Below are positions 54,119 to 62,686 of a stretch of DNA of 64,000 nucleotides, piece by piece. Location: the NCBI GenBank assembly GCA_963678565.1, contig OY782875.1:3038001-3102000 (forward strand), given 5' to 3'. Position numbers and translations under genes: made by a program. The notes below the pieces were generated by a model. It had not been told where the DNA came from. It did no database searches and saw only the letters and a program-made list of their open reading frames with translations. The stretch is from SKHV01 sp963678565. Its GTDB lineage: Bacteria > Bacteroidota > Bacteroidia > Bacteroidales > Prolixibacteraceae. Position 1 is the first letter of the stretch; every line of letters starts with the position of its first letter.

Positions 54119-55387
54119 TTAACGTTTACTCAAAACGTCAGATTCATACTTCTGAATTTCTGAAATATACTCAGCACCAGTCGGAACATTATTTACTAAA
54201 CAATAATAATCCCAAACTGCACCAAATGGCTTCGTTTTTAATTCTTCTAACATTGCCAAACGCTCGAAGTTCTGACCAGCTTCTTCATACTTAATTAAAG
54301 TTGAAGTTGGCTCCAACATAGCAATTAAGAATGCTTTTTGAGCTGCACGAGTACCAGTCACATAAGCTCCAATACGATTGATAGAAGCATCGAAGAAGTC
54401 TAATCCAATGTTAACACGACTCAAATAATCGTTACGTACAACTTCAGAAGCAATTAATTGAACATCTTCATTCAAGGTTACTACATGGTCTGAATCCCAA
54501 CGGATTGGACGAGTAACATGCAACAACAACTCATCAACAAACTGTAAACAAGAAGAAATTTTATCTCCTACAACTTCTGTTGGATGAAAGTGGCCACTAT
54601 CGATACAAATTAAGGTATCGTTTTTCACTGCATAGCCTAAGTAGAAATCGTGAGAACCAACGGTCATCGATTCAACGCCAATACCGAATACTTTACTTTC
54701 AACAGCATCCTTCATATGCTCTTTTGGGTATTTTACCTCAAAAGCTTCGTCTAACGATTTTTTTAATATTTCGCGGTATCCATTACGATCTACCGGAGTA
54801 TCTTTTGTTCCATCCGGAATCCAAGTATTGTGAACACAAGGCGTACCCAATTGTTTTCCCATTTCTGCAGAAATAGCACGACAACGTTTCACGTGTTCGA
54901 CCCAAAACTTACGATTTTCTTCATTCTTACTTGACAAAGTAAATCCATCATCAGCTTTTGGATGCGAGAAACATGTAGCATTGAAATCTAATCCCATACC
55001 ACGTTTTTTTGCCCAATCGATCCAACTTTGAAAGTGTTTTACATCAATTTCATCACGATCAACAAATTCACCTTTGAAATCGCCATAAATTGCATGCAAG
55101 TTTAAACGTTGTTTCCCTGGAAGTAATTCTAAAACTTTATCTAGGTCGGCTCTCATTTCTTCAAGCGTACCTGCTTTACCAGGATAGTTTCCGGTAGTTT
55201 GTATCCCACCGCCACCTAATTCTGCATCTGGAGTTTCAAATCCCCCCACATCGTCGGTTTGCCAACAATGTAACGAGATTACTACTTGTTCCATTTTCTT
55301 AACTACTGCATCGGTATCAACTCCAAGAGCAGCATACTGTTCCTTTGCAATTTCATATGCTTTTGTGATCAATTCTTTATTAGCCAT
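54119..55387 (-). CDS. rhaA: L-rhamnose isomerase
   Basis: RhaA converts L-rhamnose to L-rhamnulose. The 422-residue length and sequence follow the Escherichia coli enzyme closely: ISLHCWQTDDVGGFE near 37-51, NLHAIYGDF near 97, FNATCFSHPKADDGFTLS near 134-151, ESKVFGIGVESMTVGSHDFYLGY near 227 as the metal-site region, CIDSGHFHPTEVVGDKIS and RPIRWDSDHVV near 290-305, and IGLDFFDASINRIGAYV. All metal-binding acidic and His segments are kept. It follows rhaM by 39 bases. Confidence 0.97.
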   Translation of the reverse strand: MANKELITKAYEIAKEQYAALGVDTDAVVKKMEQVVISLHCWQTDDVGGFETPDAELGGGGIQTTGNYPGKAGTLEEMRADLDKVLELLPGKQRLNLHAIYGDFKGEFVDRDEIDVKHFQSWIDWAKKRGMGLDFNATCFSHPKADDGFTLSSKNEENRKFWVEHVKRCRAISAEMGKQLGTPCVHNTWIPDGTKDTPVDRNGYREILKKSLDEAFEVKYPKEHMKDAVESKVFGIGVESMTVGSHDFYLGYAVKNDTLICIDSGHFHPTEVVGDKISSCLQFVDELLLHVTRPIRWDSDHVVTLNEDVQLIASEVVRNDYLSRVNIGLDFFDASINRIGAYVTGTRAAQKAFLIAMLEPTSTLIKYEEAGQNFERLAMLEELKTKPFGAVWDYYCLVNNVPTGAEYISEIQKYESDVLSKR

Positions 55388-55426
55388 TTTATATAATTTT
55401 TGATTTTTAAGATTTATGATGATCCC

Positions 55427-55741
55427 TTATTCCATGTAGAAAACTTCTTCTAACTCCACTGAAACAGGAGAGTTATCAGAGTTGGTTTTCATTACATCTG
55501 CCATAAATTCCCACCATTTTTGTACGATTTCAGTTTTACCTAAATCTTGTGATCCACCTTCGCCACTTACTTTCTGAAAGGCAAAAAGTGTATTGTTTTC
55601 TTCATCTAAGAAAATTGAGTATTCACTTACGCCAGCTTCTTTTAACAATGCTTTTAGCTCAGGCCAAATTTCATTGTGTCGCTTCTTGTAAATTTCTTTC
55701 TGACCTTCGTTCAGATACATTTTAAATGCTACTCTACTCAT
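55427..55741 (-). CDS. rhaM: L-rhamnose mutarotase
   Basis: RhaM interconverts the alpha and beta anomers of L-rhamnose so that the isomerase is supplied. The 104-residue protein fits the family size and shows VAFKMYLNEGQKEIYKKRH (His22 region), NEIWPELKALLKEAGVSEYSIFLDEE and QKWWEFMADVM near 70-80. It lies 12 bases after rhaT and 39 before rhaA in the rhamnose operon. Confidence 0.95.
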   Translation of the reverse strand: MSRVAFKMYLNEGQKEIYKKRHNEIWPELKALLKEAGVSEYSIFLDEENNTLFAFQKVSGEGGSQDLGKTEIVQKWWEFMADVMKTNSDNSPVSVELEEVFYME

Positions 55742-55753
55742 TTCTTTGAAATT

Positions 55754-56854
55754 TTACTTTAATAAATCAGTTTTTGCAATTCCCATTATGATAACAGAAA
55801 GAAGAATTAAGCCAATACCAATAAATATTGTAGAACGGGTTTTTCGAGATACACCGGCCCACTCTTTGCGATAGAATCCCCAGAAATTTGCAGTAAGAAT
55901 AATCGTCGACATGTGAAGAATCCATGAACTTGCACCATTTCCAATTTTAGTTTCGCCCATTCCGTAAAAGAAGAACTGAAGAAACCAAGTTGTTCCGGCT
56001 AAAGCACAAAACAAATAGTTTTTTAATAGCGGTGTTTTTTTGTCTACAAAGTCGCCGCCGGTCTTATTCTTCAAGATTAGCGCAAGGGTCCAAATGAAAT
56101 TGGTTGTTAATCCTCCCCATAGAATTACAAGGAAAATAATGTTGTTTTCAAAAATATAAGTTCCATCGCTTACAAATGCAAAATTATTTTGAACAGCAAT
56201 CTCACGAACTGCTTCCCCCATTTCTTTTCCAGCATCGATACCAAAACTAAAGAAAGCACTTAGAATACCTGAAACGACAGCTATCATTAAACCCTTTGAC
56301 AATTTGAATTCGCTATTAACACCTTCTTTAACTTCAGCAAGATCTTTATCTTTCATCAATCCTGCTTTTCCGCTTAATACAATTCCAATCATCATAATGA
56401 GAATACCGAAAAGAATTACCCTCCCACTTGGAGTTGAAAGCATATCGGTAAACGAATCTCCAACTGGAAGTACTTCTCCCAATCCACCAATATTTCTTAA
56501 AATTGGTAATCCTAATGAACCAACTAAAGAAGTAATACCTAACAAAACTGAATTTCCTAAGGACATTCCAAGGTAACGAATACCTAAACCATAAGTTAAT
56601 CCTCCAACACCCCATAGAACTCCAAGGATATAAGTAAGTCTGATGGTTGACGTATCGGTAACTGATAAAATTTCTTGCCACCCAGGACTGGTTAAAGTAA
56701 CTGCCAGATAAGGCATAATTAGCCAAGAGAAAAGACCACCAACGATCCAATATACTTCCCAGCGCCATTTCTTCACTAAGTTATAGGGCATGTACCAACT
56801 ACCAGAAGCTGCGCCACCCAGCGAATGGAATATAATTCCTAAAAGAGCTTGCAT
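55754..56854 (-). CDS. rhaT: L-rhamnose/proton symporter
   Basis: RhaT imports L-rhamnose with protons across the inner membrane. The 366-residue protein has about ten hydrophobic helices and family segments GIIFHSLGGAASGSWYMP, WRWEVYWIVGGLFSWLIMP, GVGGLTYGLGIRYLGMSLGN and LVILWGGLTTNF. It is the first gene of the operon, divergent from the frameshifted AraC regulator, with a perfect -7 box at 56910-56917. Confidence 0.95.
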   Translation of the reverse strand: MQALLGIIFHSLGGAASGSWYMPYNLVKKWRWEVYWIVGGLFSWLIMPYLAVTLTSPGWQEILSVTDTSTIRLTYILGVLWGVGGLTYGLGIRYLGMSLGNSVLLGITSLVGSLGLPILRNIGGLGEVLPVGDSFTDMLSTPSGRVILFGILIMMIGIVLSGKAGLMKDKDLAEVKEGVNSEFKLSKGLMIAVVSGILSAFFSFGIDAGKEMGEAVREIAVQNNFAFVSDGTYIFENNIIFLVILWGGLTTNFIWTLALILKNKTGGDFVDKKTPLLKNYLFCALAGTTWFLQFFFYGMGETKIGNGASSWILHMSTIILTANFWGFYRKEWAGVSRKTRSTIFIGIGLILLSVIIMGIAKTDLLK

Positions 56855-56909
56855 AATTATAAGTTTAGTTTATTTATTTGATTATTGTTGTCTAGAAAAA
56901 TTAGGATTC

Positions 56910-56917
56910 CAAAGATA
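56910..56917 (-). promoter_or_regulatory. candidate -7 element of the rhaTMA promoter
   Basis: The minus strand reads TATCTTTG, a perfect TAnnTTTG box about 56 bases before the rhaT start. The -33 position has only ACTG, which would suit a promoter that needs an activator such as the divergent AraC protein. Confidence 0.45.
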
Positions 56918-57080
56918 GTTGACGAAAAAGTTTCAACAGTGCACTATTTGGCATTTTTTTTACACTTTTTGACACAATATTTATAAATTGTGAAAAAATT
57001 ACAAATTGCCCTTAAAACCAATGAGACTGTAAGTTATCATATTTTGAACTTTAAAACTCATTTTTATTAATTTCAGAAAA

Positions 57081-57955
57081 ATGAAGAATTTTTTCAAATA
57101 CATGAACATTGCCGATGAAGATCGAAATTGGGGATTATATTTGACTGTTGCAGGCTCATCTTTGGTGCCTCCATATTCAAGTTACCCATTGACCAACCAC
57201 CCAGGCAGCTATTACTTTAAATGGGACGAAGGACGAATTCTTAAAGAATACCAAATAAATTATATTACGGAGGGAGAAGGAATTATGGAAACCAAACATG
57301 GAAACTTCAAAGTTGCAAAAGGTTCTGTAATCCTATTATTTCCGGGAATGTGGCACCGATACAGACCAAATAACAACTCAGGCTGGTCAGAGCACTACAT
57401 TGGTTTTAATGGTGCGTTCACAGAGCAAATTTATCGAAATGAATTACTAACAGAAAAAACTCCAGTATTAAAGTTAGGTTTTCAAGAATCGGTTTTGAAA
57501 GAATTCGACGATATTTTCAATTTAGTTCAGCAAGAAAAGGCAGGATTCCAACTAGAATGCTCTGGAAAGCTTATTTATATTCTAGGACGTATAATCTCAA
57601 TTATCAAGAATTCAGAATTTGCAGGAAAAGAGATTGAACGCAAAATACGACAGTCATGTCTATTTTTCAGAGATAATATTGACAAGAAGATTAACATGGA
57701 GCAACATGCAATGGAATTGCATCTAAGCTACAGCTACTTCCGACGGATGTTTAAAAAATACACAGGATTTCCCCCAACCAATACCACTTAGGTTTACGAT
57801 TGCAAAAAGCAAAAGAATTGCTCAAATTCACAAATAAGCCTATCAAAGAAATTGCTTATGAACTAGGTTTTGAAACCAATCAATATTTCACACGTGTATT
57901 TTTTGAGAAAAATGGTATTTCTCCTCTTAAATTTAGAAAAAACCTTAATAATTGA
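57081..57955 (+). pseudogene. AraC-family regulator of the rhamnose operon, frameshifted in its DNA-binding domain
   Basis: The N-terminal 236 residues read through a cupin-type AraC sensor domain (INYITEGEGIMETKHGNF, SVILLFPGMWHRYRPN) and the first helix-turn-helix (MELHLSYSYFRRMFKKYTGF), then stop at 57791. The second helix-turn-helix is intact but in another frame, starting NQYHLGLRLQKAKELL and ending FEKNGISPLKFRKNLNN at TGA 57955. The break lies in a run of five C at 57771-57775; one more C would restore the normal TGFPPNQYH and a 291-residue protein. Its position, divergent from rhaT, makes it the likely RhaR-like activator. It may be a true mutation, a variable tract or a sequencing error. 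Confidence 0.85.
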
Positions 57956-57982
57956 GGGGATAGTATCATCATTAAGTAAATG

Positions 57983-58417
57983 CTAATCCATTGGAAACAC
58001 TAAAACCGGAATTTTAGATTTACGCACCAATGAGGACGACACACTTCCAAATAGCATGTTGTATAAGAAATTATGCTCATGGTGACCACAAATAATTAAA
58101 TCAACATCTAATTTATCTGCTTCAATTAAAATTCCATCAATTGTAGCTCCCTGAATAAGAATTCCCTCTGATTGAATACCTTGTTCTGTAATATCCTGAG
58201 CATGCTCTCGAAGTACTTTTTGCTCGTGTTCAAGCAATCCTTCTCGCTCGTTGCGTACATAATGTGGAGTCGCATCAAAACCAACATATTCGGGTGGTGG
58301 TGAAGTTACATGTAGCAACCATATTTTGGCTCCATACCGCTTTGCCACCTCCGTAGCTTTTTTAATGAGTACTCCTGTTTTGTTGTCAAAGTCGATTCCT
58401 AATAAAATATTTTTCAT
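57983..58417 (-). CDS. universal stress protein family protein
   Basis: The 144-residue protein has the UspA fold: KNILLGIDFDNKTGVLIKKA at the N-terminus, GAKIWLLHVTSPP near 34, a middle stretch with GILIQGATIDGILIEADKLDVD, and LIICGHHEHNFLYNMLFGSVSSSLVRK near 106. The usual ATP motif G-2X-G-9X-G(S/T) is only partly kept: GHHEHN lacks the second glycine while the final GS is present. ATP binding is therefore uncertain. It is a single minus-strand gene beside the relic region. Confidence 0.88.
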   Translation of the reverse strand: MKNILLGIDFDNKTGVLIKKATEVAKRYGAKIWLLHVTSPPPEYVGFDATPHYVRNEREGLLEHEQKVLREHAQDITEQGIQSEGILIQGATIDGILIEADKLDVDLIICGHHEHNFLYNMLFGSVSSSLVRKSKIPVLVFPMD

Positions 58418-58676
58418 GACCTAAAATTTTAAATTCTACAATAAGAGTTATCTATCAATAAGTTACAAAAAATAGAAGTGAATGTCAATAATTATTAAAA
58501 CCGCACACACGTAAAGTTCTTTTTACATTAGCACTATTTTAAATTAAGTGCCGTATACTTATTTAAACATACTATAAAGATATTCTATTTCGTTTTACAA
58601 TAAATTACAGAATAGCAAGTAAATAAATATTTAAAAGGTCATATAATAGCTAAATCTAAAAACTATTATTCACATT
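58418..58676. other. AT-rich intergenic DNA, nothing recognised
   Basis: I see no gene, convincing promoter box or hairpin in these 259 bases between the stress protein start and the 21-bp repeat array. It should hold the stress protein promoter. Confidence 0.5.
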
Positions 58677-58701
58677 TTAAGCTTGCAATTCGTCAAATAT
58701 A

Positions 58702-58866
58702 TCAGGTAAAGCATTTAGGGTGTCAGGTAAACCAATCGCAGTATCAGCTAAAACACTATTGAGGTCGGGTAAGCCGTTCGGGGAATAGGGTAAAACACTT
58801 AAGTCAGGCAAACCATTCATTATACCGGCTAAAGCAATTTCAATATCAGGTAAAGTGATGGATGGA
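58702..58866. repeat. degenerate 21-bp tandem array, eight units
   Basis: Eight contiguous units follow a pattern like TCAGGTAAACCATTnnnnnTA. They start at 58702, 58723, 58744, 58765, 58786 (an 18-bp unit), 58804, 58825 and 58846. On the minus strand the units form an open frame of 72 codons (58677-58895) with heptads of the form LPDxxxx, for example NGLPDLNSV, IGLPDTLNA and LPDIFDE, but with no start codon at its head. On the plus strand they read SGKxxxx with an internal stop. I cannot assign a family. Confidence 0.8.
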
Positions 58867-58958
58867 ACCGTTAAGCAACCAGCAACTGTTATTATTCAAT
58901 TGATTGTTCAGGGTTGATTATTAATATGATCGGCCAATTATATAATTCACTAAAACTT

Positions 58959-59594
58959 ATGAACAAGGTTCAAGTAAACAAAAAGAGTATGATTGAAACT
59001 GGCTTATCTTGATGATCATGCCGACGTGTGGCAAAGTATTACCAAAATTGTTTTAACGAAAACCCAATTGAGTCAAATTGACTAAGAAATTGATGCCACG
59101 ACCAAAACTCAGGAAGAACAATGTAACCATTAGAAAAACAAAATTAGCACTTAAAAAGAGTATTGCTCAAAAGGCTAATATTTTAAACGATTTGGTTGAA
59201 GTTTTTGCAGAGTTTGAAGGCAAGGATGAACCGGGCAATGAGCGATTCGAAATCAACGCTGCTCAGCATGTCGTATAACAATTTAATTTTGCGTGTTAAA
59301 CAGATTATAGAAAAAGCCACTGCTAACCAAACTGTTTTAACTACTGAATATGGCTTAACCAAAGGGCAACTTACCGATTTATAAAACGATGTTAATCGCT
59401 TGCTCGCTACTATTGGTGAGCCACATGTTTACCAAGTAAAACGAGGTGTGGCGCCCCAAACAATAGAAGAGATATTTAATGATGCCAATGATTTAATAAT
59501 GAATCGGCTTGATAAATTAATGTCTATTTTCAAAAATCGGAACTCAGTTTTTGACTACGGCTACCCAAAAGTGCGTATCATAGTAGATTATTAA
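58959..59594 (+). pseudogene. broken gene for a Bacteroidota hypothetical protein, at least three shifts and several stops
   Basis: ATG at 58959 opens MNKVQVNKKSMIETGLS and stops at 59010. The next frame continues as DDHADVWQSITKIVLTKTQLSQID and meets stops. A third frame carries LALKKSIAQKANILNDLVEVFAEFEGKDE (in two parts: ALKKSIAQKANILND and LVEVFAEFEGKDE). A return to the first frame gives NNLILRVKQIIEKATANQ, an in-frame TAA at 59382, then EEIFNDANDLIMNRLDKLM and KVRIIVDY to 59594. The pieces follow one helical protein of about 210 residues that resembles a multi-copy hypothetical family I recall from Bacteroidota. Its function is unknown, and this copy is dead. Confidence 0.75.
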
Positions 59595-59621
59595 AATCTA
59601 GAATTTAATAATTCTATAAAA

Positions 59622-59653
59622 AAACCTGCTTAAGAATTCACTTAAACAGGTTT
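59622..59653 (-). terminator. terminator of the SusC/SusD operon
   Basis: Arms AAACCTG-C-TTAAG and CTTAA-A-CAGGTTT pair over 12 positions with one mismatch and a 6-nt loop. On the minus strand they run into seven T. It lies 19 bases past the last stop. Confidence 0.8.
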
Positions 59654-59672
59654 CTATTAACATAAAATATAA

Positions 59673-60410
59673 CTATTTCTCCACAATTGGAGGTACAGTT
59701 GTTGGATCATCTTCTGGAAATCCAGTATATCTGTAACCAGATAGCCCCCAATGCTCTTCATAACCATCAGCATTGCTACGAGAACCATCCTTAATTCTCC
59801 AATCATACTCTGGAGTATCAGGTAATGCCCATTCATCTTCAGGTAACTCAAAACTCTCAACAACAAAATAATCGCTATAAGCAATAACACTCAAGTATAC
59901 ACTATCTGAAACATTGCCACCGATAGTATTTGCACCTTCTGGTATTACTTTTCCCGAAGTAAGAGAAAGACGAGCATAATATTGAATGCCATCATACTCT
60001 TCACCTAATCCAGTAGGTGTTCCAATAGCAGAAATAGCATAAAAACTCCCCTCGGATATAATCTGACAATCTCGACTTCCAAACGCAGTACGTTCTATAT
60101 TATCAACTGTATCTGCTGCAGAAAAATCAGCAGAACCACCAGTAACATTAAACTTACCTTTTAAAGGTAAACCAGCAATATGGCAATCAATAATAATTTC
60201 GTTTTCAACATTGCTAGCAGAATTATAAATCATTAGTTCATCGCCATCTTCAATTACTGTATTATCACTGTCATACTCCTCACAAGTTTGAGCAACGACA
60301 TACCGCCCATCAAAAGTAGCAGTATTTGTATACCAGTTTTCAGATTCTTCAAAACATGACGCCATCAGCATCATTACAAAAAGAATACTTATATAAGATA
60401 TTTTTTTCAT
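59673..60410 (-). CDS. lipid-binding-type lipoprotein of the SusCD operon (PF12888-like)
   Basis: The 245-residue protein has a lipoprotein signal ending LMASC (Cys19). Its middle, with NEIIIDCHIAGLPLKGKFNV and SKV-type beta strands, and its C-terminus with DWRIKDGSRSNADGYEEHW and GLSGYRYTGF look like the putative lipid-binding family found with SusC/SusD genes in Bacteroides. It is the last gene of the operon, ten bases after the DUF5012-like gene. It is likely displayed at the cell surface and may help capture the substrate; this is not shown directly. Confidence 0.78.
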   Translation of the reverse strand: MKKISYISILFVMMLMASCFEESENWYTNTATFDGRYVVAQTCEEYDSDNTVIEDGDELMIYNSASNVENEIIIDCHIAGLPLKGKFNVTGGSADFSAADTVDNIERTAFGSRDCQIISEGSFYAISAIGTPTGLGEEYDGIQYYARLSLTSGKVIPEGANTIGGNVSDSVYLSVIAYSDYFVVESFELPEDEWALPDTPEYDWRIKDGSRSNADGYEEHWGLSGYRYTGFPEDDPTTVPPIVEK

Positions 60411-60420
60411 ATTTCGCTAT

Positions 60421-61131
60421 TTATTTTTTTTCTAAAATAAGATTAAAACTCATACCGGCATAGATAGCATTCCACACCAATATACCAGTTGCAGGATCAT
60501 AAGAAGCATTTTCCAAGCCGGAAAGTTCATCACCCCATCCGTCATTATGGCTATCTATAAGAGAAAGAGTATTATCTGTATCCAAAGAAAAATGTCCATA
60601 TGTAGCTACTAATGATCCATATTCTGGATACACATTCTGTGCATAATATCCACCTAAAAAGTCATCTGCATAAAAGAATCCAGGAGCTAAATACTTTATA
60701 TTAACTTTGAATCCAGGATATGGGGTAGAGACTCCTTGTCTGATTCTTTCTGTTCCTTCCTGTAAAACCCACTCACCAGCAAGATTTGTTGTAACAGAAG
60801 GGTTACATACAATTACGTCCCTAACTGCTCTTGATGCATATCCGTCATCACTAACACCTGAATATTCAACCTTGTACAGCCCCATTGCGTCTGCATCAAC
60901 ATTGCTTTTTACTGTTGTATTAGATGTAACATCGACTCCATCCTCGGTAGCGATATATCCGGCATCTGTATAAGGGTCACCTACCTGAACAATGGCAGGA
61001 TTATCTCCCTTAATTTCAAATACGACATAACTCATCGAACTTGAAAGCCCTTCAGTTTCATTTTCACAGGAGAGGAAAAGGAGCACTGCAACAATCATTA
61101 ATAAATAATTATATAGTTTCATATTTTTCAA
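60421..61131 (-). CDS. surface lipoprotein with Ig-like domain (DUF5012/BT_2262-like)
   Basis: The 236-residue protein begins with a lipoprotein signal ending LFLSC (Cys22; Met4 is a possible start). Residues about 37-108 form a bacterial Ig-like domain with PAIVQVGDPYTDAGYIATEDG and YKVEYSGVSDDGYASRAVRDV. The rest, from NLAGEWVLQEGTERIRQG on, is a separate beta domain. The same pair of lipoproteins follows SusC/SusD in Bacteroides loci, where they bind glycan at the surface. The target glycan is unknown. Confidence 0.8.
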   Translation of the reverse strand: MKNMKLYNYLLMIVAVLLFLSCENETEGLSSSMSYVVFEIKGDNPAIVQVGDPYTDAGYIATEDGVDVTSNTTVKSNVDADAMGLYKVEYSGVSDDGYASRAVRDVIVCNPSVTTNLAGEWVLQEGTERIRQGVSTPYPGFKVNIKYLAPGFFYADDFLGGYYAQNVYPEYGSLVATYGHFSLDTDNTLSLIDSHNDGWGDELSGLENASYDPATGILVWNAIYAGMSFNLILEKK

Positions 61132-61154
61132 TTTACTAGTTAAATGACTTCAAT

Positions 61155-62666
61155 TTATTTCCCCGCTTTCATATTCCACCATACTTTTTTGCCAACATTC
61201 GCTTTTTGACTTGGTGCATTAAGATTACGATCAATATAGTATGATGGGTATAATGGAGAAGACGGCAATTTACCCCCCAATAAAGCTTTTCCCTTAACAG
61301 ATATTGTTAAATCTCCTATAGGGAAATTAGACCAAGCAGAAGCTCTATCTGCTGCAATATCAATATCATTTACTGCTGGATACTTTGTTCTATTGCGCTC
61401 TAAGAATGATTCAATATGCTGGTAATTACAGTTTGCAACCCATTTTTGCATTGCTATTTTTTTAATTTCTGATTCAACACTACCATCTATCCACTGAGCA
61501 TATCCTCCAGCTTCAATTATACCAAAATCAGTAACTCCATGTTGCGCTAAAGATGCTAAAACTGCCTTTTCGTAATATTCCTTAGCCATTAAATTATTTT
61601 CAGCACGAGCATATATTTCCGCAATATAAAAATAAACCTCCCAATCGGACATTATTATTAAATCCATATTTGCGGGAAATATAACTGTGGCATAATCCTC
61701 ATCATCGTCATATGTACCATCTCCATCTGAATCTTCCTTTGATTCAAAATCGCCAAAAAATGCAGCTTCATCTCCTTCAAATAATGTTGTCAAACGCGGA
61801 TCTTTACCATTATCCAAGTAATCGAAGAATGTTTTACATGCAATCACATTAGTTGACAAGTAATTAGCACCACCTTCTTCAAACTCTCTCATTGGATGTC
61901 GCTTTCCTTCTTGGGAATCGTCCCAAACACTACCTGAAATCTTTGCACTTTCAGTAAGTAAGTCAGCCTCCTGTAAATAACTCAAAACATCTGCATTATT
62001 ATAATCGGGAGTTTCAGATAAACGGATCATTATTTTCAATTTCAATGAACTTACAAATTGATACCATTTCGATAAATCACCAGCATAAATCATATCTTGA
62101 GTACCATCAATTGAAGAATTGTTCAAATCAACTTCCAATAAAGCATTTACACGTGCTAATAAATCAACATAAATATCAGAACCTAAATCTTGTTTAGGAC
62201 TATATATACCTTCATCTGCTTTTAATGCCTCAAAATATGGCATATCCCCCCAAACATCAGTAATAATTTGCCAAGTAAAAATTGACAAAGCTTCTGCAAC
62301 GAAATAATACCCCTTATTGTCATCCTCAGCTGTCATATTTTTAATTCGCCTTAAATCAGCCAATGGTTGGCTAGTTAATGACCCATAAGCAGTATTAAAA
62401 TCTTCAGGTAAATATTCACAAAGAGACTTAAATTGAGACGCGGTATAATTTTGAGTCCAGTATTCAACCCAATAACCACCACCAAAACCAAAATCCCATC
62501 CCATTAAATTGTTGGCAATACCAACTTCTGCTGCCGGTAGTAATGCACTTGCATCTGGCACTTCTTCCATTGCATCAGGATCGTGATTAACATCTAACCA
62601 ATCGGAACATCCTGTAAAATACAGAGCCGAAATAAGTAATATAATTATTAATACATATTTTTTCAT
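61155..62666 (-). CDS. SusD/RagB-family outer-membrane lipoprotein (SusD-like type 2)
   Basis: SusD proteins are surface lids that deliver glycan or peptide to the SusC channel. The 503-residue chain has a lipoprotein signal ending YFTGC (Cys20) and the N-terminal SDWLDVNHDPDAMEEVPDA typical of the PF12771 type. Later come FTWQIITDVWGDMPYFEAL near 130 and the C-terminal LGGKLPSSPLYPSYYIDRN. It follows the SusC gene by 20 bases. Confidence 0.93.
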   Translation of the reverse strand: MKKYVLIIILLISALYFTGCSDWLDVNHDPDAMEEVPDASALLPAAEVGIANNLMGWDFGFGGGYWVEYWTQNYTASQFKSLCEYLPEDFNTAYGSLTSQPLADLRRIKNMTAEDDNKGYYFVAEALSIFTWQIITDVWGDMPYFEALKADEGIYSPKQDLGSDIYVDLLARVNALLEVDLNNSSIDGTQDMIYAGDLSKWYQFVSSLKLKIMIRLSETPDYNNADVLSYLQEADLLTESAKISGSVWDDSQEGKRHPMREFEEGGANYLSTNVIACKTFFDYLDNGKDPRLTTLFEGDEAAFFGDFESKEDSDGDGTYDDDEDYATVIFPANMDLIIMSDWEVYFYIAEIYARAENNLMAKEYYEKAVLASLAQHGVTDFGIIEAGGYAQWIDGSVESEIKKIAMQKWVANCNYQHIESFLERNRTKYPAVNDIDIAADRASAWSNFPIGDLTISVKGKALLGGKLPSSPLYPSYYIDRNLNAPSQKANVGKKVWWNMKAGK

Positions 62667-62686
62667 ATCCTTAATTTGAATAATTT

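Noticed and set aside
58702..58866. The tandem units as a CRISPR array
   Set aside because: The units are adjacent with no unique spacers, differ at many positions and no cas gene is present. They behave as a drifting 21-bp coding-type repeat.
59078..59384. Short open frames as real small basic proteins
   Set aside because: Each frame contains only part of one longer helical protein whose pieces continue in the neighbouring frames, so they are fragments of a dead gene.
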